This document shows, one piece after another, positions 17,477 to 26,013 of a stretch of 64,000 nt of DNA (positions are counted from its first letter, which is position 1; the number at the start of each line of letters is the position of its first letter). The position numbers and the translations under genes were made by a program. Under the pieces are notes generated by a model that ran no database searches, was not told where the DNA came from, and saw nothing but the letters and a program-made list of their open reading frames with translations. Source of the DNA: UBA4417 sp031550085. Its GTDB lineage: Bacteria > Bacteroidota > Bacteroidia > Bacteroidales > UBA4417. The stretch is from NCBI GenBank assembly GCA_031550085.1, contig JAVBOY010000001.1, positions 62,001 to 126,000 on the forward strand, in the 5' to 3' direction.

Positions 17477-17866
17477 CTATACTCTTCTGCGTTTGGGCGG
17501 ACGGCAACCATTGTGCGGAAGTGGCGTAACGTCTTGAATTTCCGCTACCTCAATTCCGGCACCATGCAACGTACGAATCGCAGATTCCCTACCGGCACCC
17601 GGGCCTTTTACAAAGACTTTCACTTTACGTAGCCCCATGTCAAAAGCTACTTTTGCACAGTCTTGAGCAGCCATTTGCGCAGCATATGGCGTGTTCTTTT
17701 TCGAACCACGGAAGCCCATTTTACCTGCCGATGCCCAAGAAATTACCTGACCCGCATTGTTGGTAAGGGAAATGATAATGTTATTAAAAGATGCACTTAC
17801 ATAGGCCCTTCCAAGAGCTTCTACTTTTACAACTTTTTTCTTTGAAACTTTAACGGTTTTTGCCAT
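17477..17866 (-). CDS. rpsK: 30S ribosomal protein S11
   Basis: A 129-residue S11 of the platform of the small subunit. Signatures: AYVSASFNNIIISLTN, GQVISWASAGKMGFRGSKKNTPYAA, KVFVKGPGAGRESAIRTL and the C-terminal DVTPLPHNGCRPPKRRRV. Normal length. Lies 24 bp after rpsM. Confidence 0.97.
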   Translation of the reverse strand: MAKTVKVSKKKVVKVEALGRAYVSASFNNIIISLTNNAGQVISWASAGKMGFRGSKKNTPYAAQMAAQDCAKVAFDMGLRKVKVFVKGPGAGRESAIRTLHGAGIEVAEIQDVTPLPHNGCRPPKRRRV

Positions 17867-17890
17867 AGTATATAAAACTTCAACTATTTA

Positions 17891-18268
17891 CTATTTGGTT
17901 GCTTTTTTCTTGTTTGCAACGGTTTTCTTTCTTCCCTTACGCGTGCGGGCATTGTTCTTGGTGCTTTGCCCACGCAAAGGCAATCCCAAGCGATGACGGA
18001 TCCCCCGGTAACAACCGATATCCATTAACCGTTTGATGTTCAATTGAACTTCCGAACGTAAGGTTCCTTCTACTTTGTACTTATCGCCAATGATGGTACG
18101 AATTGCATTTTGCTCATCGTCCGTCCACTCTTGAACTTTTTTGTTCCAATCCACACCGGCTTCGGTCAAAATCTTTTGAGCAGAGCTACGCCCTAACCCA
18201 TAAATGTAGGTCAAACCTATTTCGCCTCTTTTATTCTTTGGTAAGTCAATACCAGCAATACGTGCCAT
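17891..18268 (-). CDS. rpsM: 30S ribosomal protein S13
   Basis: A 125-residue S13 of the subunit interface and head. MARIAGIDLPKNKRGEIGLTYIYGLGRSSAQKIL at the start and the basic C-terminal GIRHRLGLPLRGQ, TKNNARTRKGRKKTV tail that reaches towards the P-site tRNA. First of the alpha group genes after rpmJ. Confidence 0.97.
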   Translation of the reverse strand: MARIAGIDLPKNKRGEIGLTYIYGLGRSSAQKILTEAGVDWNKKVQEWTDDEQNAIRTIIGDKYKVEGTLRSEVQLNIKRLMDIGCYRGIRHRLGLPLRGQSTKNNARTRKGRKKTVANKKKATK

Positions 18269-18300
18269 ATATTTATGATTGCTTTAAATTAACAATGAGA

Positions 18301-18417
18301 TTAGCCTTGTCTTTGTTTGTATTTAGGATTTTTCTTATTGATAATATAAATCCTACCTTTTCGACGAACCACCTTACAATCGGGTGTTCTTTTCTTTACG
18401 GATGCTCTAACTTTCAT
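18301..18417 (-). CDS. rpmJ: 50S ribosomal protein L36 (zinc-free form)
   Basis: A 38-residue protein translated by hand from the ATG at 18417 to TAA at 18301. It begins MKVRASVKKRTPDCKVVRR and ends NKKNPKYKQRQG, a full-length L36. Only one of the usual Cys/His zinc ligands remains (Cys14), so this is the zinc-independent type that is normal for Bacteroidota. It sits between infA and rpsM, its usual place. Confidence 0.95.
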   Translation of the reverse strand: MKVRASVKKRTPDCKVVRRKGRIYIINKKNPKYKQRQG

Positions 18418-18454
18418 TGCTTGAACTTGTTATTTTTTCGTATTTAATTCTTTT

Positions 18455-18673
18455 TTACTTGTATCGGAAAATAATCCTGCCTTTGCTCAAATCATAGGGC
18501 GACATTTCCAATTTTACTTTGTCGCCGGGCAATATCCGGATATAATGCATTCGCATTTTCCCCGATATGTGTGCTATGATTACATGGCCGTTTTCCAGTT
18601 CTACACGAAACATTGCATTGCCAAGAGATTCTATGACAGTTCCATCCTGTTCTATAACCAATTGTTTTGCCAT
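18455..18673 (-). CDS. infA: Translation initiation factor IF-1
   Basis: A 72-residue single OB-fold protein (MAKQLVIEQDGTVIESLGNAMFRVELENGH, AHISGKMRMHYIRILPGDKVKLEMSPYDLSKGRI). It binds the A site of the small subunit during initiation. The start is 2 bp after the map stop, suggesting translational coupling. Confidence 0.96.
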   Translation of the reverse strand: MAKQLVIEQDGTVIESLGNAMFRVELENGHVIIAHISGKMRMHYIRILPGDKVKLEMSPYDLSKGRIIFRYK

Positions 18674-18675
18674 GT

Positions 18676-19467
18676 TTATTTTGTAATGTGTATGTTATTA
18701 TTATTTACTTTTTCGATTTCTTCAAAACTTGATAAAATTTCTGCTTTTCCCTTTCTCACAACAACAGCGTGTTCAAAATGCGCCGACAGTTTCCGGTCCT
18801 GGGTTCGAATGGTCCAGCCGTCGTAATCTTGCGTTACCTTGTAAACCCCTTGATTGATCATCGGCTCTATACATAAAACCATTCCTTCGACTAACTGGGC
18901 TTTTGTCCCGCGTTTTCCATAATTCGGAACTTCCGGGGGTTCGTGCAGATTTTTTCCCAATCCATGCCCGACCAATTCCCGCACTACCGAAAAACCATAA
19001 TTTTCAACGTATGTTTGAATTGCAAAACCAATATCCCCAATCCGCTTTCCCTCGATCGCCTGCTCAATTCCGATATAAAGGGAATCTTTGGTTACTTTCA
19101 GCAGGCTTTTTACCGTATCCGAAATATTTCCCACTCCGAACGAAAAGGCCGAATCGCCATAGTATCCATTCAATAGAGTACCGCAGTCGATGGACACCAA
19201 ATCTCCATCTTTAATTTCCCGATCGCCCGGAATGCCATGCACAACCACGTCGTTAATCGAAATGCAGAGCGTAGCAGGGAAGCCGTTATATCCTTTGAAG
19301 CCGGGTTCGGCTTTATGGTCACGGATAAAGGCTTCCGCCAGTGCATCCAGCGATTTGGTCGTTACTCCGGCTTTCAGCGCTTTTGCAACTTCCGCTATTG
19401 TTTTCCCAACAAGCAAAGAACTTTCTCGTATTCTATTTATTTCTTCTTCGGTTTTAACGTAGGTCAT
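18676..19467 (-). CDS. map: Methionine aminopeptidase, type I
   Basis: A 263-residue enzyme that removes the initiator Met from nascent proteins. The five metal ligands fit the family: two Asp in SIDCGTLLNGYYGDSA, His in VGHGLGKNLHEPPEVPNYG, Glu in CIEPMIN and Glu in HFEHAVVV. Encoded between secY and infA, a frequent position in spc operons. Full length. Confidence 0.96.
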   Translation of the reverse strand: MTYVKTEEEINRIRESSLLVGKTIAEVAKALKAGVTTKSLDALAEAFIRDHKAEPGFKGYNGFPATLCISINDVVVHGIPGDREIKDGDLVSIDCGTLLNGYYGDSAFSFGVGNISDTVKSLLKVTKDSLYIGIEQAIEGKRIGDIGFAIQTYVENYGFSVVRELVGHGLGKNLHEPPEVPNYGKRGTKAQLVEGMVLCIEPMINQGVYKVTQDYDGWTIRTQDRKLSAHFEHAVVVRKGKAEILSSFEEIEKVNNNNIHITK

Positions 19468-19482
19468 GATACAACCACTCCT

Positions 19483-20844
19483 TTAGTATGATGTCGGAAC
19501 TGCTGTACGGCCTTTGATACGCCCGCTCTTTGTTAAACCTTCATAGTGGCGCATCAACAGATGGCTTTCAATTTGCTGCAAGGTGTCCAAAACAACACCC
19601 ACCAAGATCAGTAAGGAGGTTCCTCCGTAGAATTGTGCAAATTGCGTGCTAACTCCCGTCATACGAACAATTGCCGGCATAACAGCTACCAGTGCCAAAA
19701 AGATGGATCCAGGCAGCGTGATCCGCGACAAAACCTGGTCAATAAATTCGGCTGTACGTTTACCGGGTTTTACGCCGGGTATAAATCCATTATTTTTCTT
19801 CAGGTCTTCGGCCATTTGATTCGGGTTCACCGTGATAGCCGTATAGAAATAAGTGAAAATAATGATCAGGAATGCAAAAACAAAATTATACCAGAAGCTA
19901 TTGATGTCTGTAAAAGTTCTCATGAAACCGCTTAACGTTTCGCTTTTCGCAAATCCTGCCAATGTCAGCGGGAAGAACATGATGGCTTGGGCAAAAATGA
20001 TCGGCATAACTCCTGCCATATTTACCTTCAACGGAACATACTGACGGGCTCCGCCGTATTGCTTGTTCCCCACAATTCTTTTCGCATATTGAACCGGTAT
20101 GCGTCGCGTACCTTGAACGAGCAAAATACACAACAAAATAACAAATACCAAAATGACCAACTCCACGATGAAATATACCAATCCGCCTCCGGCTTGCTCC
20201 ATACGGGCCAAAAATTCTCCAAATAATGCGAAGGGCAAACGAGCCATGATACCTACCATGATAATCAACGAGATTCCATTACCCAATCCTTTATCGGTAA
20301 TCCGTTCTCCCAACCACATTACGAACATGGTACCGGATACCAGAATAACAACGGATGAAACCCAAAAGAACGTAGAAGGATTCGCAATTGCAGGGTCAAA
20401 AGGCGTAATGGCTTGAGCCGGTAATTGTGAAATCATGTTTGCAATGTAAGCGGGTGCTTGAAGCGCTGTTACAATGATGGTCAGGTAACGCGTGATTTGA
20501 TTCATCTTTTTGCGTCCGCTTTCTCCTTCTTTTTGCAATTTTTGGAAATACGGAATGGCCATCCCCAACAACTGTACTACAATGGATGCCGAGATATACG
20601 GCATGATTCCCAAAGCAAAGATGGAGGCATGGCTAAATGCTCCACCGGAAAACATGTTTAACAATCCTAATAAACCCGACTTCCCTTGGCTTTGCAAAGC
20701 TTCCAACTGGCTCGGATCGACCCCGGGCAGTACGATGTAAGAACCGAGGCGATACAACAAAATGATTCCCAACGTATAGATAATTCTTTTACGAAGCTCC
20801 TCGATTTTGTATATGTTACGTAGTGTTTGGATAAACCGTTTCAT
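19483..20844 (-). CDS. secY: Preprotein translocase subunit SecY
   Basis: A 453-residue inner-membrane protein with about ten hydrophobic segments, the channel of the Sec translocon. It starts MKRFIQTLRNIYKIEELRKRIIYTLG and has the plug region IVLPGVDP and the cytoplasmic loop FKKNNGFIPGVKPGKRTAEFID that contacts SecA and the ribosome. It starts 3 bp after rplO, as in standard spc operons. Confidence 0.97.
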   Translation of the reverse strand: MKRFIQTLRNIYKIEELRKRIIYTLGIILLYRLGSYIVLPGVDPSQLEALQSQGKSGLLGLLNMFSGGAFSHASIFALGIMPYISASIVVQLLGMAIPYFQKLQKEGESGRKKMNQITRYLTIIVTALQAPAYIANMISQLPAQAITPFDPAIANPSTFFWVSSVVILVSGTMFVMWLGERITDKGLGNGISLIIMVGIMARLPFALFGEFLARMEQAGGGLVYFIVELVILVFVILLCILLVQGTRRIPVQYAKRIVGNKQYGGARQYVPLKVNMAGVMPIIFAQAIMFFPLTLAGFAKSETLSGFMRTFTDINSFWYNFVFAFLIIIFTYFYTAITVNPNQMAEDLKKNNGFIPGVKPGKRTAEFIDQVLSRITLPGSIFLALVAVMPAIVRMTGVSTQFAQFYGGTSLLILVGVVLDTLQQIESHLLMRHYEGLTKSGRIKGRTAVPTSY

Positions 20845-20847
20845 TCC

Positions 20848-21294
20848 TTATAGTTTTGTTGCTGTTCCACCAACTGATTCAATCGCTTGCTTTGCTTTTG
20901 CTGTAAAAGCGTGTGCCTCAACCTGAAGTGTCGCTTTTAATTCTCCTCTTCCCAATATTTTCAGTAAATCTTTTTTACCAAGAAGTCCGTTTTGTCTTAA
21001 AATTTCCGGTGTAATAGCTGTCAGACCTTTTGTTTCTGCAAGGGTTTGCAGGGTATCCACATTAATACCGCTATATTCTATCCGGTTGATATTTTTGAAA
21101 CCACCTTTGGGAACACGGCGGTATAAAGGCATTTGACCACCTTCAAATCCAATTTTACGGCTATACCCCGAACGAGATTGCGCTCCTTTATGTCCACGGG
21201 TGGATGTGCCTCCGCGTCCTGAACCTTGTCCACGACCAATGCGTTTCGATGCTTTTACTGAGCCTTCAGCCGGCTTAAGATTATTGAGATTCAT
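20848..21294 (-). CDS. rplO: 50S ribosomal protein L15
   Basis: A 148-residue L15: MNLNNLKPAEGSVKASKRIGRGQGSGRGGTSTRGHKGAQSR at the glycine-rich N-terminus and a globular C-terminal half (LLKILGRGELKATLQVEAHAFTAKAKQAIE). Late-assembly large-subunit protein. Lies between rpmD and secY. Confidence 0.97.
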   Translation of the reverse strand: MNLNNLKPAEGSVKASKRIGRGQGSGRGGTSTRGHKGAQSRSGYSRKIGFEGGQMPLYRRVPKGGFKNINRIEYSGINVDTLQTLAETKGLTAITPEILRQNGLLGKKDLLKILGRGELKATLQVEAHAFTAKAKQAIESVGGTATKL

Positions 21295-21328
21295 ATTCTA
21301 AATGTCTTTCTAAAAATCTATTTACAAA

Positions 21329-21508
21329 CTATATTTCTTCTATTTTAAGAAGATGACTGATTGCACGAATCATTCCTGCTATTTGAGGGGTTACTTCTTT
21401 TTCAACCGTATGATTCATTTTGCGGATACCTAAAGCTTTCAGCGTACGTTTTTGACGTTCCGGTTGTTTAATTCCGCTTTTTATCTGAGTAATTCTGACT
21501 TTTCTCAT
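21329..21508 (-). CDS. rpmD: 50S ribosomal protein L30
   Basis: A 59-residue protein translated by hand from ATG at 21508 to TAG at 21329. It reads MRKVRITQIKSGIKQPERQK, then TLKALGIRKMNHTVEKEV and a C-terminal GMIRAISHLLKIEEI, which is a complete L30. It sits 20 bp after rpsE and 34 bp before rplO, the canonical position. Confidence 0.95.
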   Translation of the reverse strand: MRKVRITQIKSGIKQPERQKRTLKALGIRKMNHTVEKEVTPQIAGMIRAISHLLKIEEI

Positions 21509-21528
21509 TTTTTGTACGTTTAGGGATA

Positions 21529-22047
21529 TTAACCGTTAAACACCTTGTCAATTGTAATACCGCGCAGTTGTGCAACCGTATAGGGATCTTTCAATGCGGC
21601 CAAAGCTGCAATGGTTGCTTTTACAACGCTGTGCGGGTTTGACGATCCTTTTGATTTGGCCAGCACGTCGGTTATGCCAACGCTTTCCAAAACAGCACGC
21701 ATAGCACCCCCTGCAATAACTCCGGTTCCGTGAGCCGCCGGCTTAATGAAAACGTATGCACCACCGTATTTACCGTATTGTTCGTGAGGAATGGTTCCTT
21801 TTAATACCGGAACACGGATCAAATTCTTTTTTGCATCTTCTGTTCCTTTTAAAACAGCTGCTTGTACTTCGTTTGCTTTTCCTAAGCCGTAACCCACAAC
21901 TCCACTTTCATTTCCGACAACAACAATTGCCGAGAATGTAAAAGCGCGTCCTCCTTTGGTTACTTTGGTAACACGGTTAACTGCTACAAGACGATCTTTT
22001 AATTCGATTTCGCTTGATTTGACTCTTTTTATATTAACGTTTGCCAT
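21529..22047 (-). CDS. rpsE: 30S ribosomal protein S5
   Basis: A 172-residue S5 with the N-terminal double-stranded RNA-binding domain (ELKDRLVAVNRVTKVTKGGRAFTFSAIVVVG, GYGLGKANEVQAAV) and the C-terminal domain (GTGVIAGGAMRAVLESVGITDVLAKSKGSSNPHSVV). It has a role in decoding accuracy. It starts 8 bp after rplR. Confidence 0.97.
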   Translation of the reverse strand: MANVNIKRVKSSEIELKDRLVAVNRVTKVTKGGRAFTFSAIVVVGNESGVVGYGLGKANEVQAAVLKGTEDAKKNLIRVPVLKGTIPHEQYGKYGGAYVFIKPAAHGTGVIAGGAMRAVLESVGITDVLAKSKGSSNPHSVVKATIAALAALKDPYTVAQLRGITIDKVFNG

Positions 22048-22055
22048 AATTTTCC

Positions 22056-22418
22056 TTAAAATTTAAGACCACCTTCGCGAGCTGCTTCTGCTAAAGCTTT
22101 TACTCTACCATGATATAAATAACCGTTACGATCAAAAACGACTGTGCTGATACCGGCTTCTTGCGCACGCTCGGCAATTAGCTTCCCTACCAATTTAGCT
22201 TGTTCTGTTTTGGTAACTTTTTGATCGGCAATGCCTTTGACACGTGACGAACCTGAAACCAATGTTTTTCCGGTCAAATCGTCTATTAATTGAACGTAGA
22301 TTTCGGCATTGCTGCGAAATACAGACATACGCGGACGTTCTACCGAACCGGTTACAACTTTGCGAACTCTTTGTTTTATCTTGAGTCTTCTTGCTTCTTT
22401 ATTTACCTTGAAACCCAT
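22056..22418 (-). CDS. rplR: 50S ribosomal protein L18
   Basis: A 120-residue 5S rRNA-binding protein (RRLKIKQRVRKVVTG, RPRMSVFRSNAEIYVQLIDDLTGKTLVSGSS, FDRNGYLYHGRVKALAEAAREGGLKF). Full length, in spc order between rplF and rpsE. Confidence 0.97.
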   Translation of the reverse strand: MGFKVNKEARRLKIKQRVRKVVTGSVERPRMSVFRSNAEIYVQLIDDLTGKTLVSGSSRVKGIADQKVTKTEQAKLVGKLIAERAQEAGISTVVFDRNGYLYHGRVKALAEAAREGGLKF

Positions 22419-22452
22419 TTTTGTATGTGTGGTTTTAGATTTTTCTCAATGT

Positions 22453-23010
22453 TTATTTATCAGAGGCTGATTTACCGGCTTTCCGTTTAAGTACTTCACC
22501 AACAAACTTGATCCCTTTTCCTTTGTAAGGCTCCGGCTTACGGAACGAACGAATCTTCGCCGCCACCTGGCCGATCAGTTGTTTGTCGTGCGATTTCAAC
22601 GTGATAATCGGATTTTTACCGCGTTCGGTAAGTGTTTCAACCGTAATTTCTTTGGGCATTTCAAAGAACAAGTTGTGCGAAAAACCCAATGATAATTCCA
22701 ATAGGTTTCCTGTCGCTTGCGCTTTGTATCCAACTCCGACTAACTCTTGTTGAATGGTAAAGCCTTCGTTCACTCCTTTCACCATGTTGAATAAAAGGGC
22801 ACGGTACAAACCATGCATCGAACGGTGTTGCTTTTGATCGGTCGGGCGAGTGATTACAAGCTGTTCTCCTTCGATTTTCAACTCCAAGTCAGGATGGACT
22901 TGTTGTGTCAATTCGCCTAATTTTCCTTTTACGGTTACCAAATTGCCGTCGGTAACATCAATTTTAACTCCGGCAGGTATTGCTATGGGTAATTTTCCTA
23001 TTCTCGACAT
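22453..23010 (-). CDS. rplF: 50S ribosomal protein L6
   Basis: A 185-residue L6: MSRIGKLPIAIPAGVKID at the start, GLYRALLFNMVKGVNEGF in the middle, and the C-terminal signature RKPEPYKGKGIKFVGEVLKRKAGKSA. It lies at the base of the L7/L12 stalk. Normal length. Confidence 0.97.
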   Translation of the reverse strand: MSRIGKLPIAIPAGVKIDVTDGNLVTVKGKLGELTQQVHPDLELKIEGEQLVITRPTDQKQHRSMHGLYRALLFNMVKGVNEGFTIQQELVGVGYKAQATGNLLELSLGFSHNLFFEMPKEITVETLTERGKNPIITLKSHDKQLIGQVAAKIRSFRKPEPYKGKGIKFVGEVLKRKAGKSASDK

Positions 23011-23029
23011 ACTGCTTCCCTCCTATTTA

Positions 23030-23428
23030 TTAGCTAACATAACAAACAACTTCTCCACCGATTCCTAAATCTTTCGCTTCCTTTTCGGTCATCAAACCGC
23101 GCGAAGTCGAAACAATAGCAATTCCTAAGCCATTGAGCACGCGAGGTAATTTTCCGAAGCCGACATAACGGCGCAAACCAGGCTTACTAACGCGATCAAT
23201 CGTGGTAATAGCTGATTGCTTGGTAACCGGATGGTATTTCAAAGCAATTTTGATGGTCCCCGGTCTTACATCTTCTTCGAATTTGTAATTGAGGATATAT
23301 CCTTTTTCAAAAAGAATCTTGGTGATTTCTTTTTTGAATTTAGATGCAGGAATTTCTACAACCCTGTGGCTGGCCATCACGGCATTCCTTATTCTTGTCA
23401 GATAATCTGCAATCGGATCTGTATACAT
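23030..23428 (-). CDS. rpsH: 30S ribosomal protein S8
   Basis: A 132-residue S8 (DPIADYLTRIRNAVMASHRVVEIPASKFKKEI, ISKPGLR-like VSKPGLRRYVGF, VSTSRGLMTEKEAKDLGIGGEVVCYVS). Binds the central domain of 16S rRNA; in E. coli it is also the autogenous repressor of the spc operon, but no S8-binding mimic was looked for in detail here. Confidence 0.97.
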   Translation of the reverse strand: MYTDPIADYLTRIRNAVMASHRVVEIPASKFKKEITKILFEKGYILNYKFEEDVRPGTIKIALKYHPVTKQSAITTIDRVSKPGLRRYVGFGKLPRVLNGLGIAIVSTSRGLMTEKEAKDLGIGGEVVCYVS

Positions 23429-23464
23429 TTTTTTGTATTGTAAATTATTTTTTCCTTAACTCTA

Positions 23465-23734
23465 CTACCAGCTTGCTTTTTTTACGCCCGGGATCAATCC
23501 TTCCAAAGCCATAAAGCGGAAATTGATACGCGAAATACCGAATTGACGCATGTATCCTTTGGGACGTCCTGTAATTTTGCAACGATTGTGCAAACGTACG
23601 GGTGAAGCATTCTTGGGTAATTTTTGCAACGCGATGTAATCACCGGCTTCTTTTAATGCTGCTCTTTTGGCAGCATACTTAGCTACCATTTTTTGTCTTT
23701 TTACCTCGCGGGCTTTCATTGATTCTTTTGCCAT
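23465..23734 (-). CDS. rpsN: 30S ribosomal protein S14 (zinc-free form)
   Basis: An 89-residue S14 (MAKESMKAREVKRQKMVAKYAAKR, ASPVRLHNRCKITGRPKGYMRQFGISRINFR). There is only one cysteine and no CxxC pair, so this is the longer zinc-independent type. Located between rplE and rpsH as usual. Confidence 0.97.
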   Translation of the reverse strand: MAKESMKAREVKRQKMVAKYAAKRAALKEAGDYIALQKLPKNASPVRLHNRCKITGRPKGYMRQFGISRINFRFMALEGLIPGVKKASW

Positions 23735-23749
23735 ATTCTTCTAAATCAA

Positions 23750-24298
23750 TTATTTTTTGAATGGTAAACCAAATTCTTTCAAAAGTGCCAGACACTCTTT
23801 GTCTGTTTTTGCAGTGGTCACAAAGGTGATATCCATCCCGTTTATTTTCAAAACCTTGTCAATTGCGATTTCGGGGAAAATAATCTGCTCGGTAACACCC
23901 ATCGTGTAGTTCCCACGTCCGTCAAAACCTTTTTCATTAATTCCGCGAAAGTCGCGAACCCGTGGCAAGGAGACCGAAATCAATCGATCCAAAAACTCGT
24001 ACATCTTAATGCCACGCAGGGTAACACGTGCGCCAATCGGCATTCCTTTACGGAGTTTGAAGTTCGAAATATCTTTCTTTGACTTGGTAGCAACGGCTTT
24101 TTGGCCTGCGATCGAACTCATTTCGGTAATACCTGCTTCAAGCAGCTTTTTATCTGCAATGGCGGTTCCTAATCCCTGGTTCAAGCAAATTTTCACCAAC
24201 TTGGGAACTTGCATGTTGTTTTTATATTGAAATTGTTCTTTCAATGCGGGAACAACTTCTTCTGCATATTTGGTCCTATATCGAGGTGTGTAGTTCAT
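23750..24298 (-). CDS. rplE: 50S ribosomal protein L5
   Basis: A 182-residue 5S rRNA-binding protein (YTPRYRTKYAEEVVPALKEQFQYKNNMQVPKLVKI, GITEMSSIAGQKAVATKSKKDISNFKLRKGMPIG, RVRDFRGINEKGFDGRGNYTMGVTEQIIFPEI). The ATG overlaps the rplX stop by one base (TAATG), which indicates translational coupling. Confidence 0.97.
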   Translation of the reverse strand: MNYTPRYRTKYAEEVVPALKEQFQYKNNMQVPKLVKICLNQGLGTAIADKKLLEAGITEMSSIAGQKAVATKSKKDISNFKLRKGMPIGARVTLRGIKMYEFLDRLISVSLPRVRDFRGINEKGFDGRGNYTMGVTEQIIFPEIAIDKVLKINGMDITFVTTAKTDKECLALLKEFGLPFKK

Positions 24299-24618
24299 TA
24301 TTTAATTACCTCCCCTGTTTTTACGGAAACACGTATTGATTTTCCTGTTTTTGTATCTTTTTGGCGACGGATGCGTGTCGGTTTTCCATTGTTTCCAACC
24401 AACATCAGGTTCGAAATGTGAATTCCCATTTCTTGTTTCACGATACCGCCTTTGGGATTTTTAGCATTGGGCTTGGAATGCTTCGATGCGATATTGGCAT
24501 TTTCAACCATTGCGCGTTGATCAGCTATATTTACTTCCAAAACTTTCCCAACTTTTCCTTTTGAATCTCCGGCAACTACTTTTACGGTGTCACCCTTTTT
24601 TATATGGAGTTTACTCAT
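24298..24618 (-). CDS. rplX: 50S ribosomal protein L24
   Basis: A 106-residue KOW-motif protein (HIKKGDTVKVVAGDSKGKVGKVLEVN, VKQEMGIHISNLMLV). An early assembly initiator of the large subunit. Its stop codon overlaps the rplE start. Confidence 0.97.
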   Translation of the reverse strand: MSKLHIKKGDTVKVVAGDSKGKVGKVLEVNIADQRAMVENANIASKHSKPNAKNPKGGIVKQEMGIHISNLMLVGNNGKPTRIRRQKDTKTGKSIRVSVKTGEVIK

Positions 24619-24630
24619 GGTCTCAATTTT

Positions 24631-24999
24631 TTATAGCACTTCGGGTGCAAGTGAAACAATTTTCATGTATTGTTTTTCTCTCAATTCTCTAGCTACCGGA
24701 CCGAAAATACGTGTCCCAACCATTTCACCGGCATTGTTTAGAATGACAACTGCATTATCATCAAAGCGGATGTAGGAACCATCATTGCGGCGAACTTCTT
24801 TCTTGGTGCGAACGATCACAGCTTTCGCAACCGTACCTTTTTTCATCGTTCCCGAAGGCAAAGCACTTTTTATGGATACTACTATTTTATCGCCTATGGA
24901 AGCATAGCGCCTGCGAGTTCCACCAAGTACGCGAATACATAACACTTCTTTGGCTCCGCTATTGTCTGCAACTTTAAGTCTGGATTCTTGTTGTATCAT
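24631..24999 (-). CDS. rplN: 50S ribosomal protein L14
   Basis: A 122-residue L14 (MIQQESRLKVADNSGAKEVLCIRVLGGTRRRYASIGD, RRNDGSYIRFDDNAVVILNN, GTRIFGPVARELREK). It forms intersubunit bridges. It begins 2 bp after rpsQ. Confidence 0.97.
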   Translation of the reverse strand: MIQQESRLKVADNSGAKEVLCIRVLGGTRRRYASIGDKIVVSIKSALPSGTMKKGTVAKAVIVRTKKEVRRNDGSYIRFDDNAVVILNNAGEMVGTRIFGPVARELREKQYMKIVSLAPEVL

Positions 25000-25001
25000 A
25001 A

Positions 25002-25259
25002 TTATTTAGCTTTCTCAATGATTTGAACTAATCTCCAACATTTTGTTTTGCTAAGAGGACGGGTTTCTGCAATACGCACGGTATCACCAATACCACATTC
25101 ATCCTTTTCGTCGTGGGCGCAAAAACGGGAAGTTTTTCTAACAAATTTCCCATATTTGGGGTGCTTAACACGCCGTTCCACCTCAACAACAATGGATTTG
25201 TCCATCTTATTGCTTACGACAATGCCTGTTTTCTCTTTTCTGAGGTTTCTTTCTTCCAT
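25002..25259 (-). CDS. rpsQ: 30S ribosomal protein S17
   Basis: An 85-residue OB-fold protein starting MEERNLRKEKTGIVVSNKMDKSIVVEVERRVKHPKYGK. The ATG at 25259 is preferred because it gives the family length and leaves a 10-bp gap after rpmC; an in-frame start at 25301 would overlap rpmC by 32 bp. C-terminal GIGDTVRIAETRPLSKTKCWRL is typical. Confidence 0.96.
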   Translation of the reverse strand: MEERNLRKEKTGIVVSNKMDKSIVVEVERRVKHPKYGKFVRKTSRFCAHDEKDECGIGDTVRIAETRPLSKTKCWRLVQIIEKAK

Positions 25260-25269
25260 TGTTTTGCAA

Positions 25270-25485
25270 TTATTTAATTTCGTTTGCTTTTGCCGACTCA
25301 AGCTGACGTTTACGCATTTCAGTTAAAATGCGGGCCACCGTTCTACGCTGAGCTTTAATTTTTTGTGGATTTTCAATCGGAGAAACCGCATGGTTGATGC
25401 TTAATTTCGCTAATTGATTGCGCTCTTCTACAAGCCTTTCATTTAAATCTTGAGTCGAGAGTTCACGAATTACTTCTTGTTTCAT
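25270..25485 (-). CDS. rpmC: 50S ribosomal protein L29
   Basis: A 71-residue helical protein (MKQEVIRELSTQDLNERLVEERNQLAKL, NPQKIKAQRRTVARILTEMRKRQ) near the exit tunnel where trigger factor and SRP dock. Normal length and position. Confidence 0.96.
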   Translation of the reverse strand: MKQEVIRELSTQDLNERLVEERNQLAKLSINHAVSPIENPQKIKAQRRTVARILTEMRKRQLESAKANEIK

Positions 25486-25542
25486 TTTGCTTTTTCAAAT
25501 TTCGGGTTGCAAAGTTACGTATTTTCTAGGTCTCACCAAATC

Positions 25543-25971
25543 TTAAGCCAATTCTTCGGCGTAATCTCTACGGACAATATACTTGGTGTGTACCGGAAGT
25601 TTTTGTGCTCCAAGGCGAAGCGCTTCTTTGGCCACTTCTTGTGATACGCCTTCCAGTTCAAAAAGAATGCGTCCCGGGCTAATACGTGCTACAAAATATT
25701 CAGGAGCTCCCTTCCCTTTACCCATCCGCACTTCAGCAGGTTTTTTGGTAACGGGTTTGTCTGGAAATATACGAATCCACAATTGCCCTTCACGCTTCAT
25801 GTAACGTGTTATTGCCTGACGTGCTGCTTCTATTTGACGACCTGTCATCCAACATTCGTCAAGTGTTTTGATACCGAAAGATCCGAATGCAAGCTCAGCT
25901 CCGCGCTTGGTGTTGCCTTTCATTTTACCTTTCTGGTGTCTTCTATATTTTGTTTTCTTGGGCTGTAACAT
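25543..25971 (-). CDS. rplP: 50S ribosomal protein L16
   Basis: A 142-residue L16 (MLQPKKTKYRRHQKGKMKGNTKRGAELAFGSFGI, RQIEAARQAITRYMKREGQLWIRIFPDKPVT, GKGKGAPEYFVARISPGRILFELEG). It helps position A-site tRNA. Normal length. Confidence 0.97.
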   Translation of the reverse strand: MLQPKKTKYRRHQKGKMKGNTKRGAELAFGSFGIKTLDECWMTGRQIEAARQAITRYMKREGQLWIRIFPDKPVTKKPAEVRMGKGKGAPEYFVARISPGRILFELEGVSQEVAKEALRLGAQKLPVHTKYIVRRDYAEELA

Positions 25972-26013
25972 TACTATTACGTATAAAAATTAGACTTTAG
26001 CGTGTTCTTTCTC